From: CBDBUR01 sp965212075
Lineage (GTDB): Bacteria; Pseudomonadota; Alphaproteobacteria; JAPOUT01; G958296285
Direction: 5' to 3'
DNA length: 64,000 nucleotides
Assembly: GCA_965212075.1 (NCBI GenBank)
Contig: OZ243043.1
Coordinates: 868,001 to 932,000, forward strand
Shown: in pieces, positions 34,068 to 41,833 of the stretch
Layout of the letters: each line of letters starts with the position of its first letter
Numbering within the stretch: position 1 is the stretch's first letter
Position numbers and translations under genes: made by a program
The notes under the pieces: model-generated
What the model saw: only the letters and a program-made list of their open reading frames with translations
The model's database searches: none
Told to the model about the DNA's origin: nothing

Positions 34068-35143
34068 TGTCCCACAATTCCTTCGGCCAGATGCTGCGCG
34101 TCACAAGCTGGGGCGAATCGCACGGCCCGGCGATCGGCGGCGTCATTGATGGCTGTCCGCCAAAAATTAAGCTCGCTGAAGCCGATATCCAACACTGGCT
34201 CGATCGCCGCAAACCCGGCGGCTCGCGCTTCGTCAGCCAAAGACGCGAGGCCGATCAGGTCAAGATATTGTCCGGCGTCTTTGACGGCGAAACCACCGGA
34301 ACGCCGATCGCGCTGCTGATTGAAAATCAAGACGCCCGCGCCAAAGATTACGACGCCATCAAAGACGCCTACCGCCCCTCTCATGCCGATTACACCTATC
34401 AAATGAAATATGGCCTGCGCGATCATCGCGGCGGTGGCCGCGCTTCGGCGCGCGAAACCGCCGTGCGCGTCGCCGCAGGCGGAATCGCGCGCAAAATCCT
34501 GCCCGATGTCGTGATCCGCGCGGCTCTCGTGCAGATCGGCGCGCATAAAATCAACCGCGAGCTCTGGGACTGGAAGCAAGTGGAGCAAAATCCGTTCTGG
34601 TCGCCCGATAAAGACGCAGCTTTGGTCTGGGAAAACGCATTGGATCAAGCCCGCAAAGACGGCTCCTCTTTGGGCGCAGTGATCGAGGTCGTCGCTGAAA
34701 ATGTGCCGGTCGGACTGGGCGCGCCGGTCTATGGCAAACTAGACGCCGACCTCGCCGCAGCAATGGTCGGAATCAATGCGGTCAAAGGCGTCGAGATCGG
34801 CGCGGGCTTCGCCGCAGCCTCCCTGCGCGGCGAAGACAACGCCGATGAAATGCGCCTAGAAGATAATCAGAAAAAGAAGCCTGTGTTCCAGTCTAATCAG
34901 GCGGGCGGCGTGCTCGGCGGCATATCCAATGGTGAAAATATCGTTGTGCGTTTCGTCGTCAAGCCGACTTCGTCAATCTTGACGCCGCAAAAGAGCGTCA
35001 GCCGCACCGGCGAAAATATCGAGGTCGCGACCAAAGGCCGCCATGACCCTTGCGTCGGGATCAGAGCCGCGCCGGTCGGCGAGGCGATGATGGCCTGTGT
35101 GCTCGCCGATCACTTTCTGCGCCACCGCGCCCAGATGGGCTAA
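34067..35143 (+). CDS. aroC: chorismate synthase
   Basis: The FMN-dependent last step of the shikimate pathway. 358 residues: signature 1 GESHGPAIGGVIDG, signature 2 RDHRGGGRASARETAVRVAAG, and the C-terminal signature 3 region RHDPCVGIRAAPVGEAM. Start taken at ATG 34067, which overlaps the fabI TGA; a TTG one codon earlier is less likely. fabI-aroC is a common alphaproteobacterial pair. It converges on the restriction-modification operon. Confidence 0.96.
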   Translation: MSHNSFGQMLRVTSWGESHGPAIGGVIDGCPPKIKLAEADIQHWLDRRKPGGSRFVSQRREADQVKILSGVFDGETTGTPIALLIENQDARAKDYDAIKDAYRPSHADYTYQMKYGLRDHRGGGRASARETAVRVAAGGIARKILPDVVIRAALVQIGAHKINRELWDWKQVEQNPFWSPDKDAALVWENALDQARKDGSSLGAVIEVVAENVPVGLGAPVYGKLDADLAAAMVGINAVKGVEIGAGFAAASLRGEDNADEMRLEDNQKKKPVFQSNQAGGVLGGISNGENIVVRFVVKPTSSILTPQKSVSRTGENIEVATKGRHDPCVGIRAAPVGEAMMACVLADHFLRHRAQMG

Positions 35144-35164
35144 TAAGATACGAGTTGATAAAAT

Positions 35165-36385
35165 CTAATTAGACTTCTGGAATTCAAAAATGGAGGCGAG
35201 CAGTTTTGAGTTATACATCAATATATTTTCAATCTTTCTCTCATCTTTAGTGTAAATTGCGCTTTCAGCGTTTTCTGCCTTCACCACAGACTCTTTATCA
35301 AAACTAGAAAAAATGGCTTCTTCAGGGTTGAGACCTAAAACCACATGCTCTTCCTTCTTTTTTGATATCTCCTTATGCTTAGAACGGCTTATATATATCA
35401 GATTCCTATAATCGTCAATCAGCTTCATTTCCTCTTTATTTTTTGCAAATCTTACAGGAACAACATGATGCAATTCAAATGTAACATTCTTTTCAGTTTT
35501 ATGATATGTAAAGTATTCTTTTTTTGGCACAGGACTTCTTTTTTGTATATCTGGAAAAATTCCGGACCTACCTCTATTTAACTTGAAACCCCTGTTTGGA
35601 AGGACCTCAAAGTAGACAGTTGCTTTCATGATGCCCATCATTTGCTGAGTTTGATTTTTCCAATTACCAAAATCACGCTTTGCAGTTTTGCCTTCGAATT
35701 TTCTAGGATCCGCATATTCCTTAATAAGCTGTATCACTTTCTGCTGCTGATGTTTTTTCAAATGGCGATATGAATCTATAAGGCTTATTTTATCGACAGA
35801 TTCTAAGTCTGACAAAATAAACATGAACTCGTATATACTTATAAAATCCCCCCTATAATCGCTTAAAGAAATTGTTTCTGCTAATTCAGAAATTTTATTT
35901 CCCCATAATTTATCTACGCCATGTGTAAAAATTGTATATTTTTCAGTAATATGTTTTGATTTAATTAGGTTATTACCTTTTGTCGTTATTCTTCCATATC
36001 GTTTTCTGTCTTTACGCTCAAAAAAATCCATTCTTACAAGATCAGTAAAAAAATTTTTCCTTACAGAATCAAAAGTTCCTTTACCTATTCTACTGTTTAT
36101 CCTCCTACGGATTTCTTGAAATTGATCAAAATCGGAAGTTAAGATATTTTTACCGCTTTTATAATCCTTATAATCACCTGGTGGTATAACAAAAAAATTC
36201 ACATCGGCCACCTCATAAATACTATCCAATATGTGTTCTACAACTTCCAGATCAATTCTATTTTGTTGTGAAATATGCCACCCCCTATAATTATCACTGG
36301 GAAGTCTTTTAATTATATATTTAAGGAAATCACTATCTGGGTCTATTGATAAAATATCATTTAAGATGTCTCGCTGGTTTGTCAT
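35165..36385 (-). CDS. HNH restriction endonuclease (type II, probably of the adjacent methyltransferases)
   Basis: 406 residues. Near residues 300-340 is an HNH catalytic segment: FELHHVVPVRF, then DDYRNLIYISRSKHKEI, giving the His-His, Asn and His positions. The N-terminal 250 residues are rich in charged residues and aromatic helices with no domain I can name; they probably hold sequence recognition. It starts inside the end of a DNA methyltransferase gene (ATGA overlap) and is strongly AT-rich. With two methyltransferases upstream, a type II (type IIS-like) restriction enzyme is the best reading. Recognition site unknown. Confidence 0.8.
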   Translation of the reverse strand: MTNQRDILNDILSIDPDSDFLKYIIKRLPSDNYRGWHISQQNRIDLEVVEHILDSIYEVADVNFFVIPPGDYKDYKSGKNILTSDFDQFQEIRRRINSRIGKGTFDSVRKNFFTDLVRMDFFERKDRKRYGRITTKGNNLIKSKHITEKYTIFTHGVDKLWGNKISELAETISLSDYRGDFISIYEFMFILSDLESVDKISLIDSYRHLKKHQQQKVIQLIKEYADPRKFEGKTAKRDFGNWKNQTQQMMGIMKATVYFEVLPNRGFKLNRGRSGIFPDIQKRSPVPKKEYFTYHKTEKNVTFELHHVVPVRFAKNKEEMKLIDDYRNLIYISRSKHKEISKKKEEHVVLGLNPEEAIFSSFDKESVVKAENAESAIYTKDERKIENILMYNSKLLASIFEFQKSN

Positions 36386-37170
36386 TGCTTTACTTCACTT
36401 AAACGTTTTCTAGCTATACCCACATAATTTTTATCCACTTCACAGCAAAGAAAATTCCTCTTTAATCTTTTGGCCACCATCGCTGTTGTGCCGCTCCCAA
36501 CAAAACAATCTAAAATCACGTCGCCCGGATTGGAACTAGCTTTGATAATTCTCTCAACGAGATCGATGGGCTTTGGCGTTATATGATCCATATGTTGAAT
36601 TTTTCCATTCACCTTATTTTTATGCCTCTCGCTCGTAATATGCCAAACTTCACCGCATAATTTTCCATTTTCGTTTGGAAACCATCTTTTTCCATTTTTG
36701 AGTATTCCTTTTTTCTTTGCATGTTCTATCCTTTCTACAGATTCATAAGGAACACGCACATCGTTATAATTGAAAATATGGCTCACACCCTTTGTAAAAA
36801 AGAGTATGGTTTCTTGGCCATTGCTGAAACGTCTGCGGGCACCACCCATCCCGTCTCTTTTATCCCAAGTAATCCAGTTTTGGAAAAGCATGCCCTTGTC
36901 AATAAGATAGGCAAGAATAAATGCAGAATTATAGGGAGTATTGAATATATACAGGCTCCCGTCTTGTTTAAGTTTCGGTATCAATTCGTCAATCCACCGA
37001 AAAGTGAAATCAAAAAATTCCCTCTTAGACTTAAATGTATCCCACTCTGCCTTGCCCATATTATAAGGTGGGTCAATCACAGCAAGATCAACTGAATTAT
37101 TATCCACCCTGCTTAAAAAATCAAAGCAGTCCATCATATATATTTTATTTAAATTAACCTTGCCACGCAT
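36382..37170 (-). CDS. beta-class DNA methyltransferase (DPPY, probable N6-adenine)
   Basis: 262 residues. Motif IV, VIDPPYNMG (about 34-42), comes first and the SAM-binding motif I, DCFVGSGTTAMVAK, near the C terminus, the order that defines class beta. DPPY points to adenine N6 methylation. NKIYMMDCFDFL and GSLYIFNTPY are typical flanking motifs. It overlaps the neighbouring methyltransferase by 17 bp upstream and the nuclease by 4 bp downstream. AT-rich, unlike the chromosome around it. Confidence 0.9.
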   Translation of the reverse strand: MRGKVNLNKIYMMDCFDFLSRVDNNSVDLAVIDPPYNMGKAEWDTFKSKREFFDFTFRWIDELIPKLKQDGSLYIFNTPYNSAFILAYLIDKGMLFQNWITWDKRDGMGGARRRFSNGQETILFFTKGVSHIFNYNDVRVPYESVERIEHAKKKGILKNGKRWFPNENGKLCGEVWHITSERHKNKVNGKIQHMDHITPKPIDLVERIIKASSNPGDVILDCFVGSGTTAMVAKRLKRNFLCCEVDKNYVGIARKRLSEVKQ

Positions 37171-38101
37171 ATATTTTTACGCACTCTTCTTGATAAGATT
37201 GATTTCTTTTCCGTTCGGCTGCCTGTATTTTCTTATCAATTACGCTTTTATAGCTTGGCATAATTTCATACCCCACAAAATTACGATTCTCTTCTTTTGC
37301 AACTTTAAGGGTAGTTCCGCTCCCAGCAAATGGATCTAAAACTGTATCTCCAACAAAAGTAAATAACTTTATGCAACGCCGAGCTATTTCTTCTGGCATG
37401 ATCGCGCTGTGTGTGCCAAAAGCAATATCATTTCTACTGGGGATGGGAATATTCCAGATTTGTTTGGTATACTCCACCCACTCTTTTTCGGTTAATTTGC
37501 TGTCTTCTTTGATAGCTTGAGGCAGATTATTCATAGGCAAACCATCTTTAACATAAACCGTGATAAACTCGCTTGTATTTTGAGCATAAAAATTTCTTGG
37601 ATAAGGATAACTTCCAAACATCAATTTTTTGGTTTTGTTTTTCCTATCCCAAATAAAAACATCATAGAGAAACATCTTTGTGTCTTCTTGATGAATTATC
37701 GAATGTTGTATATCAGAGTTTAAATCAAAAATATGCCTGTTATGGTGCGTTGAGTAATCTGCTCTTTTCATCGGCATGAGCGGTGTATTAATAGCTAGTT
37801 TTCCATTTGGCTTGAGGACACGCTCACATTCTTTCCACACTTCCAGTAATTCTTGGATAAACAAATCATAACTTTTCAGATCGCCTAGCTGCTTAACATT
37901 TTTTGAAGCATGGCGGTTTTTCTGATACCCGTCTTTTGAGTAATCTTTAATGTTAAAATATGGCGGTGAAGTCATAATTAAATCAACTGATTCATCAATG
38001 ACTTCGCACATATTTTGTGCGTTCTTATAAAAAACTTTATTAAGAAAGTTTTTTTGTCCAAGCTGGTGTCGAATCACGGTCGCCATGTGTGATTGAATCA
38101 C
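37154..38101 (-). CDS. beta-class DNA methyltransferase (SPPY, probable N4-cytosine)
   Basis: 315 residues. Motif IV is MTSPPYFNIKDYSKDG and motif I is LDPFAGSGTTLKVAK; SPPY is typical of N4-cytosine enzymes but some adenine enzymes share it. IWNIPIPSRNDIAFGTHSAIMPEEIARRCI is the conserved segment before motif I. Start is either GTG 38101, overlapping the ispA stop, or ATG 38086. A perfect 15-bp palindrome covers both start options. A second methyltransferase of different class in the same operon is the usual answer to an asymmetric recognition sequence. Confidence 0.88.
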   Translation of the reverse strand: MIQSHMATVIRHQLGQKNFLNKVFYKNAQNMCEVIDESVDLIMTSPPYFNIKDYSKDGYQKNRHASKNVKQLGDLKSYDLFIQELLEVWKECERVLKPNGKLAINTPLMPMKRADYSTHHNRHIFDLNSDIQHSIIHQEDTKMFLYDVFIWDRKNKTKKLMFGSYPYPRNFYAQNTSEFITVYVKDGLPMNNLPQAIKEDSKLTEKEWVEYTKQIWNIPIPSRNDIAFGTHSAIMPEEIARRCIKLFTFVGDTVLDPFAGSGTTLKVAKEENRNFVGYEIMPSYKSVIDKKIQAAERKRNQSYQEECVKIYAWQG

Positions 38102-38102
38102 A
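38088..38102. promoter_or_regulatory. perfect palindrome over the restriction-modification operon start
   Basis: TGTGATT-G-AATCACA is a perfect inverted repeat with one central base. It spans the ispA stop codon and the start of the first methyltransferase. The position suits an operator or a site through which the methyltransferase regulates itself; it could also be a chance effect. There is no T-run, so it is not a terminator. Confidence 0.45.
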
Positions 38103-38976
38103 TCTCACGATAAATAGCAAAGTCGGCGGCAGCATGAAGCAAAGATGCCGATAAAGAACCCGATGAATATCCCCTTAAATGTTCCCTTAAATGTTCTTGA
38201 GCACTCTCAGCAAACTGGGCAGCTAATAAACGCGCGCGCGCCTCGCCCAGATGTCGCGCCGAAGGACCCCCCTCGCGCGCCGAGCTCTTATCCCCATCCT
38301 TGAGCAGATCATCCGCCAGTTGAAACGCCACCCCCAAATCCGACCCGAAAGATCGCAACACTCCACAGCCGCGCGCATCCATCCCCGCAAGCACACCGCC
38401 GATCTCGCAGGCCGCCGCCATCAACGCCCCCGTCTTCAATCGATGTACCCCTATCAAACCCTCCTCACTGAAAGTGCGCGGCGATAAATCTAGCGCCTGC
38501 CCCTCCACCATCTCCGAGGCCGCGCCCGATAACAACTTCCGCCCCGCATCCGGAATAACCTCAAACGCGCGCGTCAGCAGCGCATCGCCCACCAAGATCG
38601 CCTGCGCCTCGCCAAACGCCCGATGAACACTCGGCCTCCCATGCCGCAGCCGCCCATCATCCATGCTCGGCAGATCATCATGCACCAGCGAATAGGCATG
38701 AACATATTCCACCGCCACCGCAGATAAATGCGCGGCCTCTTCCTCCTCACGAGAGGGGGCGCGCGCGCCAGCGCCGAGACGATAGGCGGTCAGCAGCAAA
38801 AAAGGCCGCAGCCTCTTGCCGCCGCTCAGCACCGCATGGGCGAGTGCGGCGGCCAGCGCGCCCGCAGGCAGATGACGCTCTAACAGCGGATTGATCCGCT
38901 GCTGAACCTCTCGCAGAGCGTCGGTGAAGGTCGCGGGGGAAATCGTCGAGGAAGTCGCGGGGGAAGCTATCGTCAT
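38098..38976 (-). CDS. ispA: short-chain polyprenyl diphosphate synthase (farnesyl/geranyl type)
   Basis: 292 residues. The first Asp-rich motif is intact (LVHDDLPSMDDGRLRHGRPSVHRAFGEAQAILVGDALL), as are GGKRLRP near the N terminus and LKTGALMAAACEIG. The second motif reads FQLADDLLKDGDK, with Lys where the third Asp of DDxxD is expected, and the following GK-x(5)-D-x(3)-GK-x-T lid segment is replaced by SSAREGGPSARHLG. Activity may therefore be altered. Both termini contain DNA duplications (12 bp at 38172, 12-bp words 24 bp apart at 38930). It normally follows xseB directly; here accessory genes intervene. Confidence 0.85.
   Translation of the reverse strand: MTIASPATSSTISPATFTDALREVQQRINPLLERHLPAGALAAALAHAVLSGGKRLRPFLLLTAYRLGAGARAPSREEEEAAHLSAVAVEYVHAYSLVHDDLPSMDDGRLRHGRPSVHRAFGEAQAILVGDALLTRAFEVIPDAGRKLLSGAASEMVEGQALDLSPRTFSEEGLIGVHRLKTGALMAAACEIGGVLAGMDARGCGVLRSFGSDLGVAFQLADDLLKDGDKSSAREGGPSARHLGEARARLLAAQFAESAQEHLREHLRGYSSGSLSASLLHAAADFAIYREM
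38172..38195 (-). repeat. perfect 12-bp tandem duplication near the ispA 3' end
   Basis: CCCTTAAATGTT occurs twice in succession and encodes the repeat HLRE-HLRG in the C-terminal helix of the prenyltransferase. In frame; next to the restriction-modification operon. Confidence 0.85.
38930..38967 (-). repeat. 24-bp period direct repeat at the ispA 5' end
   Basis: GTCGCGGGGGAA recurs 24 bp apart (38930 and 38954) and encodes the two SPAT tetrapeptides of the unconserved N terminus (MTIASPATSSTISPAT). It is in frame and probably without functional effect. Confidence 0.7.
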
Positions 38977-39032
38977 TTTTTGACTTTAGAGGATTTATCA
39001 ACGGGGAGCAAAACCACCCCATCTGACAGGAT

Positions 39033-39269
39033 ATGAAAAAGCGTATTTATATCAACCGCCAGATCATCGACCGCAACCGACGCTTGGGAGAACGCAAACC
39101 GCCGATCACGGTGCGGACATCGCGCTCTTTTCGTCGGGCGCATCGGGTTGAGATCACCGGCCCTTGCCGCGTGATTTATTCCCCCGATAAACCTCTATCC
39201 TGCGGCGCAACAGTCTGGGTTGAGACAGAGGAGACAACAAAATTATTCTCTCGGGATAGAAAAATTTGA
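39033..39269 (+). CDS. small conserved protein of unknown function
   Basis: A 78-residue basic protein (MKKRIYINRQIIDRNR at the start; HRVEITGPCRVIYSP and LSCGATVWVETEE later) resembling small hypothetical proteins I recall from several bacterial phyla, which share the GP-x-RxIY-x-PD-x-PLSCGA-x-VW-x-ETE core. That core is complete, but the last nine residues (KLFSRDRKI) are antisense to the end of the nuclease-like gene on the other strand, suggesting the original 3' end was replaced when the accessory operon arrived. It lies divergent to ispA. Function unknown. Confidence 0.6.
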   Translation: MKKRIYINRQIIDRNRRLGERKPPITVRTSRSFRRAHRVEITGPCRVIYSPDKPLSCGATVWVETEETTKLFSRDRKI

Positions 39270-40265
39270 GGAAGCACGAGCAGAGATTCCTAATCTACTT
39301 GTAACCTCTAAAGCTAAATCGAGTCCATGCCCCCGTGTATTATCAGTTATTACATATTGAGCGCCTGTTGCTTTTATATATTCTAGAGTCTCCTTAAAAT
39401 CGGCATGGTTTGAAAGGCCCACAGAATAATTCCCTTCATACCGCTCCAAAATAGGATTATCCGGCCTCGTCATAAAAGCGCTTAAAACTATAACAGTTTC
39501 GTTGGGGCGGTTATCAACTGGCTGCTTATCGCCCGGACCAAATAAAATGATACAACGATTTTCTGATTTATCAAATTCCTGAATTTCTTTAATTGGATAG
39601 CCAAATTGAGCATAAACTTTGTTTTCTTTGGCAAGACGAGAGCTTCCGAAAAAAGGAATGTCATCTGGCAGAGCTATGTCAAGCACTTGCAACGCTCTTT
39701 GCATAGTCCCCTTATGAAAAGAACGTAGTTGAACGGGACCATGTTTGATTCTATCAATAACGAGATTGGCAAATCGCTCTTCACATTCATCTTGAGTATA
39801 TTGCCTCACCTTCTTCGGGGATCCGCTATTACTATCAACAACTAAAACATCCACTTTTATAGGGTCACCTATAGGCCACCCAAAATCTCCCGAATATCCA
39901 ACCCATGATCCGTCAAGCCACCTAACGGCGGTTTGAACAGCTCCCAAAATATGATTACTTGGCTTCAGAATTATTTTTAATCCATCCTTATCATAAGGTT
40001 GGTTTGCCTCTATAGGCAAAATATCATCTCTGTATGGATAAGCCGCATTTCTCTCGTTAATCAGAAGTTCTCTTGTGGCTGGACTCATTAAAATATTCTG
40101 CTCTAAATCATTCACACTTTTTTCAAAATCTCCCATATGATCAATATGGATATGAGTCTGAACTCTAACAGAACATCTCCTTAAAAAACCATCACAGATG
40201 ACCTGCTTGCCCAACCTAACCGCCCCTGTTTCTGCAACATCTATAATGCCTTCATATTCTTTCAC
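39243..40265 (-). CDS. metallo-beta-lactamase-fold nuclease-like protein (RNase J/CPSF/SNM1-like)
   Basis: 340 residues. Zinc motif THIHIDH (His38, His40, Asp42, His43), then ILKPSNHILGAVQTAVRW and VGYSGDFG (third ligand Asp), and a C-terminal GLSNHADFKETLEYIKATGAQYVITD that matches the beta-CASP/ligase-associated exonuclease type SxHADxxxL. These indicate a nucleic-acid processing nuclease rather than a small-molecule hydrolase. GTG start at 40265, 2 bp after the previous stop: it is the fourth gene of a tight operon with PP-loop, ParB-like and unknown genes. AT-rich. Role unknown; DNA end or RNA processing is inferred. Confidence 0.78.
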   Translation of the reverse strand: MKEYEGIIDVAETGAVRLGKQVICDGFLRRCSVRVQTHIHIDHMGDFEKSVNDLEQNILMSPATRELLINERNAAYPYRDDILPIEANQPYDKDGLKIILKPSNHILGAVQTAVRWLDGSWVGYSGDFGWPIGDPIKVDVLVVDSNSGSPKKVRQYTQDECEERFANLVIDRIKHGPVQLRSFHKGTMQRALQVLDIALPDDIPFFGSSRLAKENKVYAQFGYPIKEIQEFDKSENRCIILFGPGDKQPVDNRPNETVIVLSAFMTRPDNPILERYEGNYSVGLSNHADFKETLEYIKATGAQYVITDNTRGHGLDLALEVTSRLGISARASSNFSIPRE

Positions 40266-40267
40266 TC

Positions 40268-40972
40268 TTAAATCTCTTGTGAAAGACCATCATTCACCAA
40301 ACCCTCAAGATCATCCAAAGAGCCATCAAAAAATTTAGTTATTTCATGATCTGCTATAATAGAAAATTCTTTTTCGCCAAGGCGAGGATGTATATCACAA
40401 AAGCGACGATCAATTTTCGACATAACACGCCCTATTAGAGTGTCTCTTTCTTCTTGTGTTTTGGATAATAAAATCTTTTTTGTTGAATTACCTGTAATTC
40501 CCCCAATAAAAACATATTTTTTTTCAATTCTTGGACGCAGTTCTACAATCGCTTTAACACAATCATCAAAGCTTTGCTTTGAACGGTTAAATAACTGCAC
40601 CACATTACGAACTTCTTTTTCTGTTATGCTATATTCCAAAATCTTGTTTATAGCTTCATGATGCTTGTCGTAAGGCAGGTTAGCAATATGAGACATTGTA
40701 GAAAACGGTATAGACTTTCCCCCTCCTCTTCCCCAGTCAGCTTGATACCTTACATCGGTGTCTATCTTTTGTAGCTTTAAAAAAGCTGAAATGATTGTAG
40801 AGCCAACGGTTAATTCTTTTGCGCAATCTTTTCTAGAAGCCCCTGCCTCAACAGCTTTTGTTAAAAGCTGGGAAATTTCATTGGGAGAAAGCTTCCTTCC
40901 ATTCTTACCCTTATGCGTACCAATAGATAGAATAAGGTCTCTATATTCTGATTGAGTCAATCCCTTCAACAT
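40268..40972 (-). CDS. unknown protein with ParB-like helix-turn-helix region
   Basis: About 234 residues (start at ATG 40972, 4 bp after the ParB stop; a GTG 12 bp earlier would overlap it). Residues around 28-55 (SPNEISQLLTKAVEAGASRKDCAKEL then TVGSTIISAFLKLQK) look like a helix-turn-helix similar to those in ParB/KorB proteins. A glycine-rich GRGGGKSIPF near residue 85 and the segment KKYVFIGGITGN are distinctive but unassigned. Third gene of the accessory operon, AT-rich. I do not recognise the family; sequence-specific DNA binding is the most likely property. Confidence 0.6.
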   Translation of the reverse strand: MLKGLTQSEYRDLILSIGTHKGKNGRKLSPNEISQLLTKAVEAGASRKDCAKELTVGSTIISAFLKLQKIDTDVRYQADWGRGGGKSIPFSTMSHIANLPYDKHHEAINKILEYSITEKEVRNVVQLFNRSKQSFDDCVKAIVELRPRIEKKYVFIGGITGNSTKKILLSKTQEERDTLIGRVMSKIDRRFCDIHPRLGEKEFSIIADHEITKFFDGSLDDLEGLVNDGLSQEI

Positions 40973-40976
40973 TGAA

Positions 40977-41813
40977 CTACTCACTATCAGATTCCATATA
41001 ACCTTTTTCTGTCAATCCTTCTGTAATTAACCCTCTTGCTGCATCGTCTTGGTTCGTTCCTTCTGTTTTTGCATAACTCCCTAAAGCAGCATGGGCTATT
41101 GGACCAAGAGTTGTACTAATTTGCGTAGTTTTCCCTGACTTAGCGGCTTCAATGACAGTATCTATGTTTTCAGAAGGATTTTCTTTACGTGCTTTCACTA
41201 TCGCTGTCTTTTGGGTGCCAGATAAGTTAGAAAATTCTTTTGCGAAAGCAATTGCATCATTTTGATTGACATTTCTTTCTTCATCTGTTGCAGCTTTTTG
41301 TGCTCTAAGTGCGTCTTTTAAAGAGAGATTTCCACTATCAACCATTTTTTTTATGGGATCAATCAATTGTGGATACTTAACATACTCGCTAACTTTATGA
41401 TATGGCAATCCAGTTTCTTTAACGACCATTCCGAGTGTGCCATAGTGATTATAAAGTGTAGTGCATGAATCAATTAAATCTGACGACTCGAGATTCCTGC
41501 GTACTAGATTCTCTGTAAGAGAGATAGCTCGTTTTTCAATATCACCAATTTTCCCGCTGTGTACTATTGCAGAGATGGTTTCCCTCTCTAATTTTTGGTG
41601 AGCAAGAAAACGTCTTTGCCCTGCAATAACTTCGTATTTTCCTTTTTCATTCGGCACAACAGAGATCGGCTCAAGCAATCCGATTTTTTCTATGCTTTTA
41701 ACTAGTTCATCCAAATCTTTCTCAACACCTCTCGTCCGAGCCTGCCCCTTACCAATTGTAATATCTTCAAGAGATATTTCTTTGATTTCCATTTTTTCGC
41801 TTTTGATTTCCAT
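40977..41813 (-). CDS. ParB-like partition/CTPase-fold protein
   Basis: 278 residues from ATG 41813 (GGAGGG 5 bp upstream; longer GTG start at 41846 lacks such a site). An N-terminal ParB/Srx domain: ISLEDITIGKGQARTR, then YEVIAGQRRFLAHQKL (the G-x-R-R box) and SLTENLVRRNLESSDLID (the ENxxR box that binds nucleotide in ParB). A helix-turn-helix follows (GTLGMVVKETGLPYHKVSEYVKY). The C terminus is unlike chromosomal ParB. No parA is nearby, so chromosome partition is unlikely; it is the second gene of the four-gene accessory operon. The first codons contain a repeated KMEIK. Confidence 0.85.
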   Translation of the reverse strand: MEIKSEKMEIKEISLEDITIGKGQARTRGVEKDLDELVKSIEKIGLLEPISVVPNEKGKYEVIAGQRRFLAHQKLERETISAIVHSGKIGDIEKRAISLTENLVRRNLESSDLIDSCTTLYNHYGTLGMVVKETGLPYHKVSEYVKYPQLIDPIKKMVDSGNLSLKDALRAQKAATDEERNVNQNDAIAFAKEFSNLSGTQKTAIVKARKENPSENIDTVIEAAKSGKTTQISTTLGPIAHAALGSYAKTEGTNQDDAARGLITEGLTEKGYMESDSE

Positions 41814-41833
41814 TTTTCCCTCCATGTTTTTAA

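Noticed and set aside
35165..38101. Type III or type I restriction system
   Set aside because: No helicase-type restriction subunit and no specificity subunit; the HNH nuclease with two small methyltransferases fits type II.
40977..41813. Chromosome-partition parB (parABS locus)
   Set aside because: No parA next to it, unusual C terminus, AT-rich, and embedded in an accessory operon.
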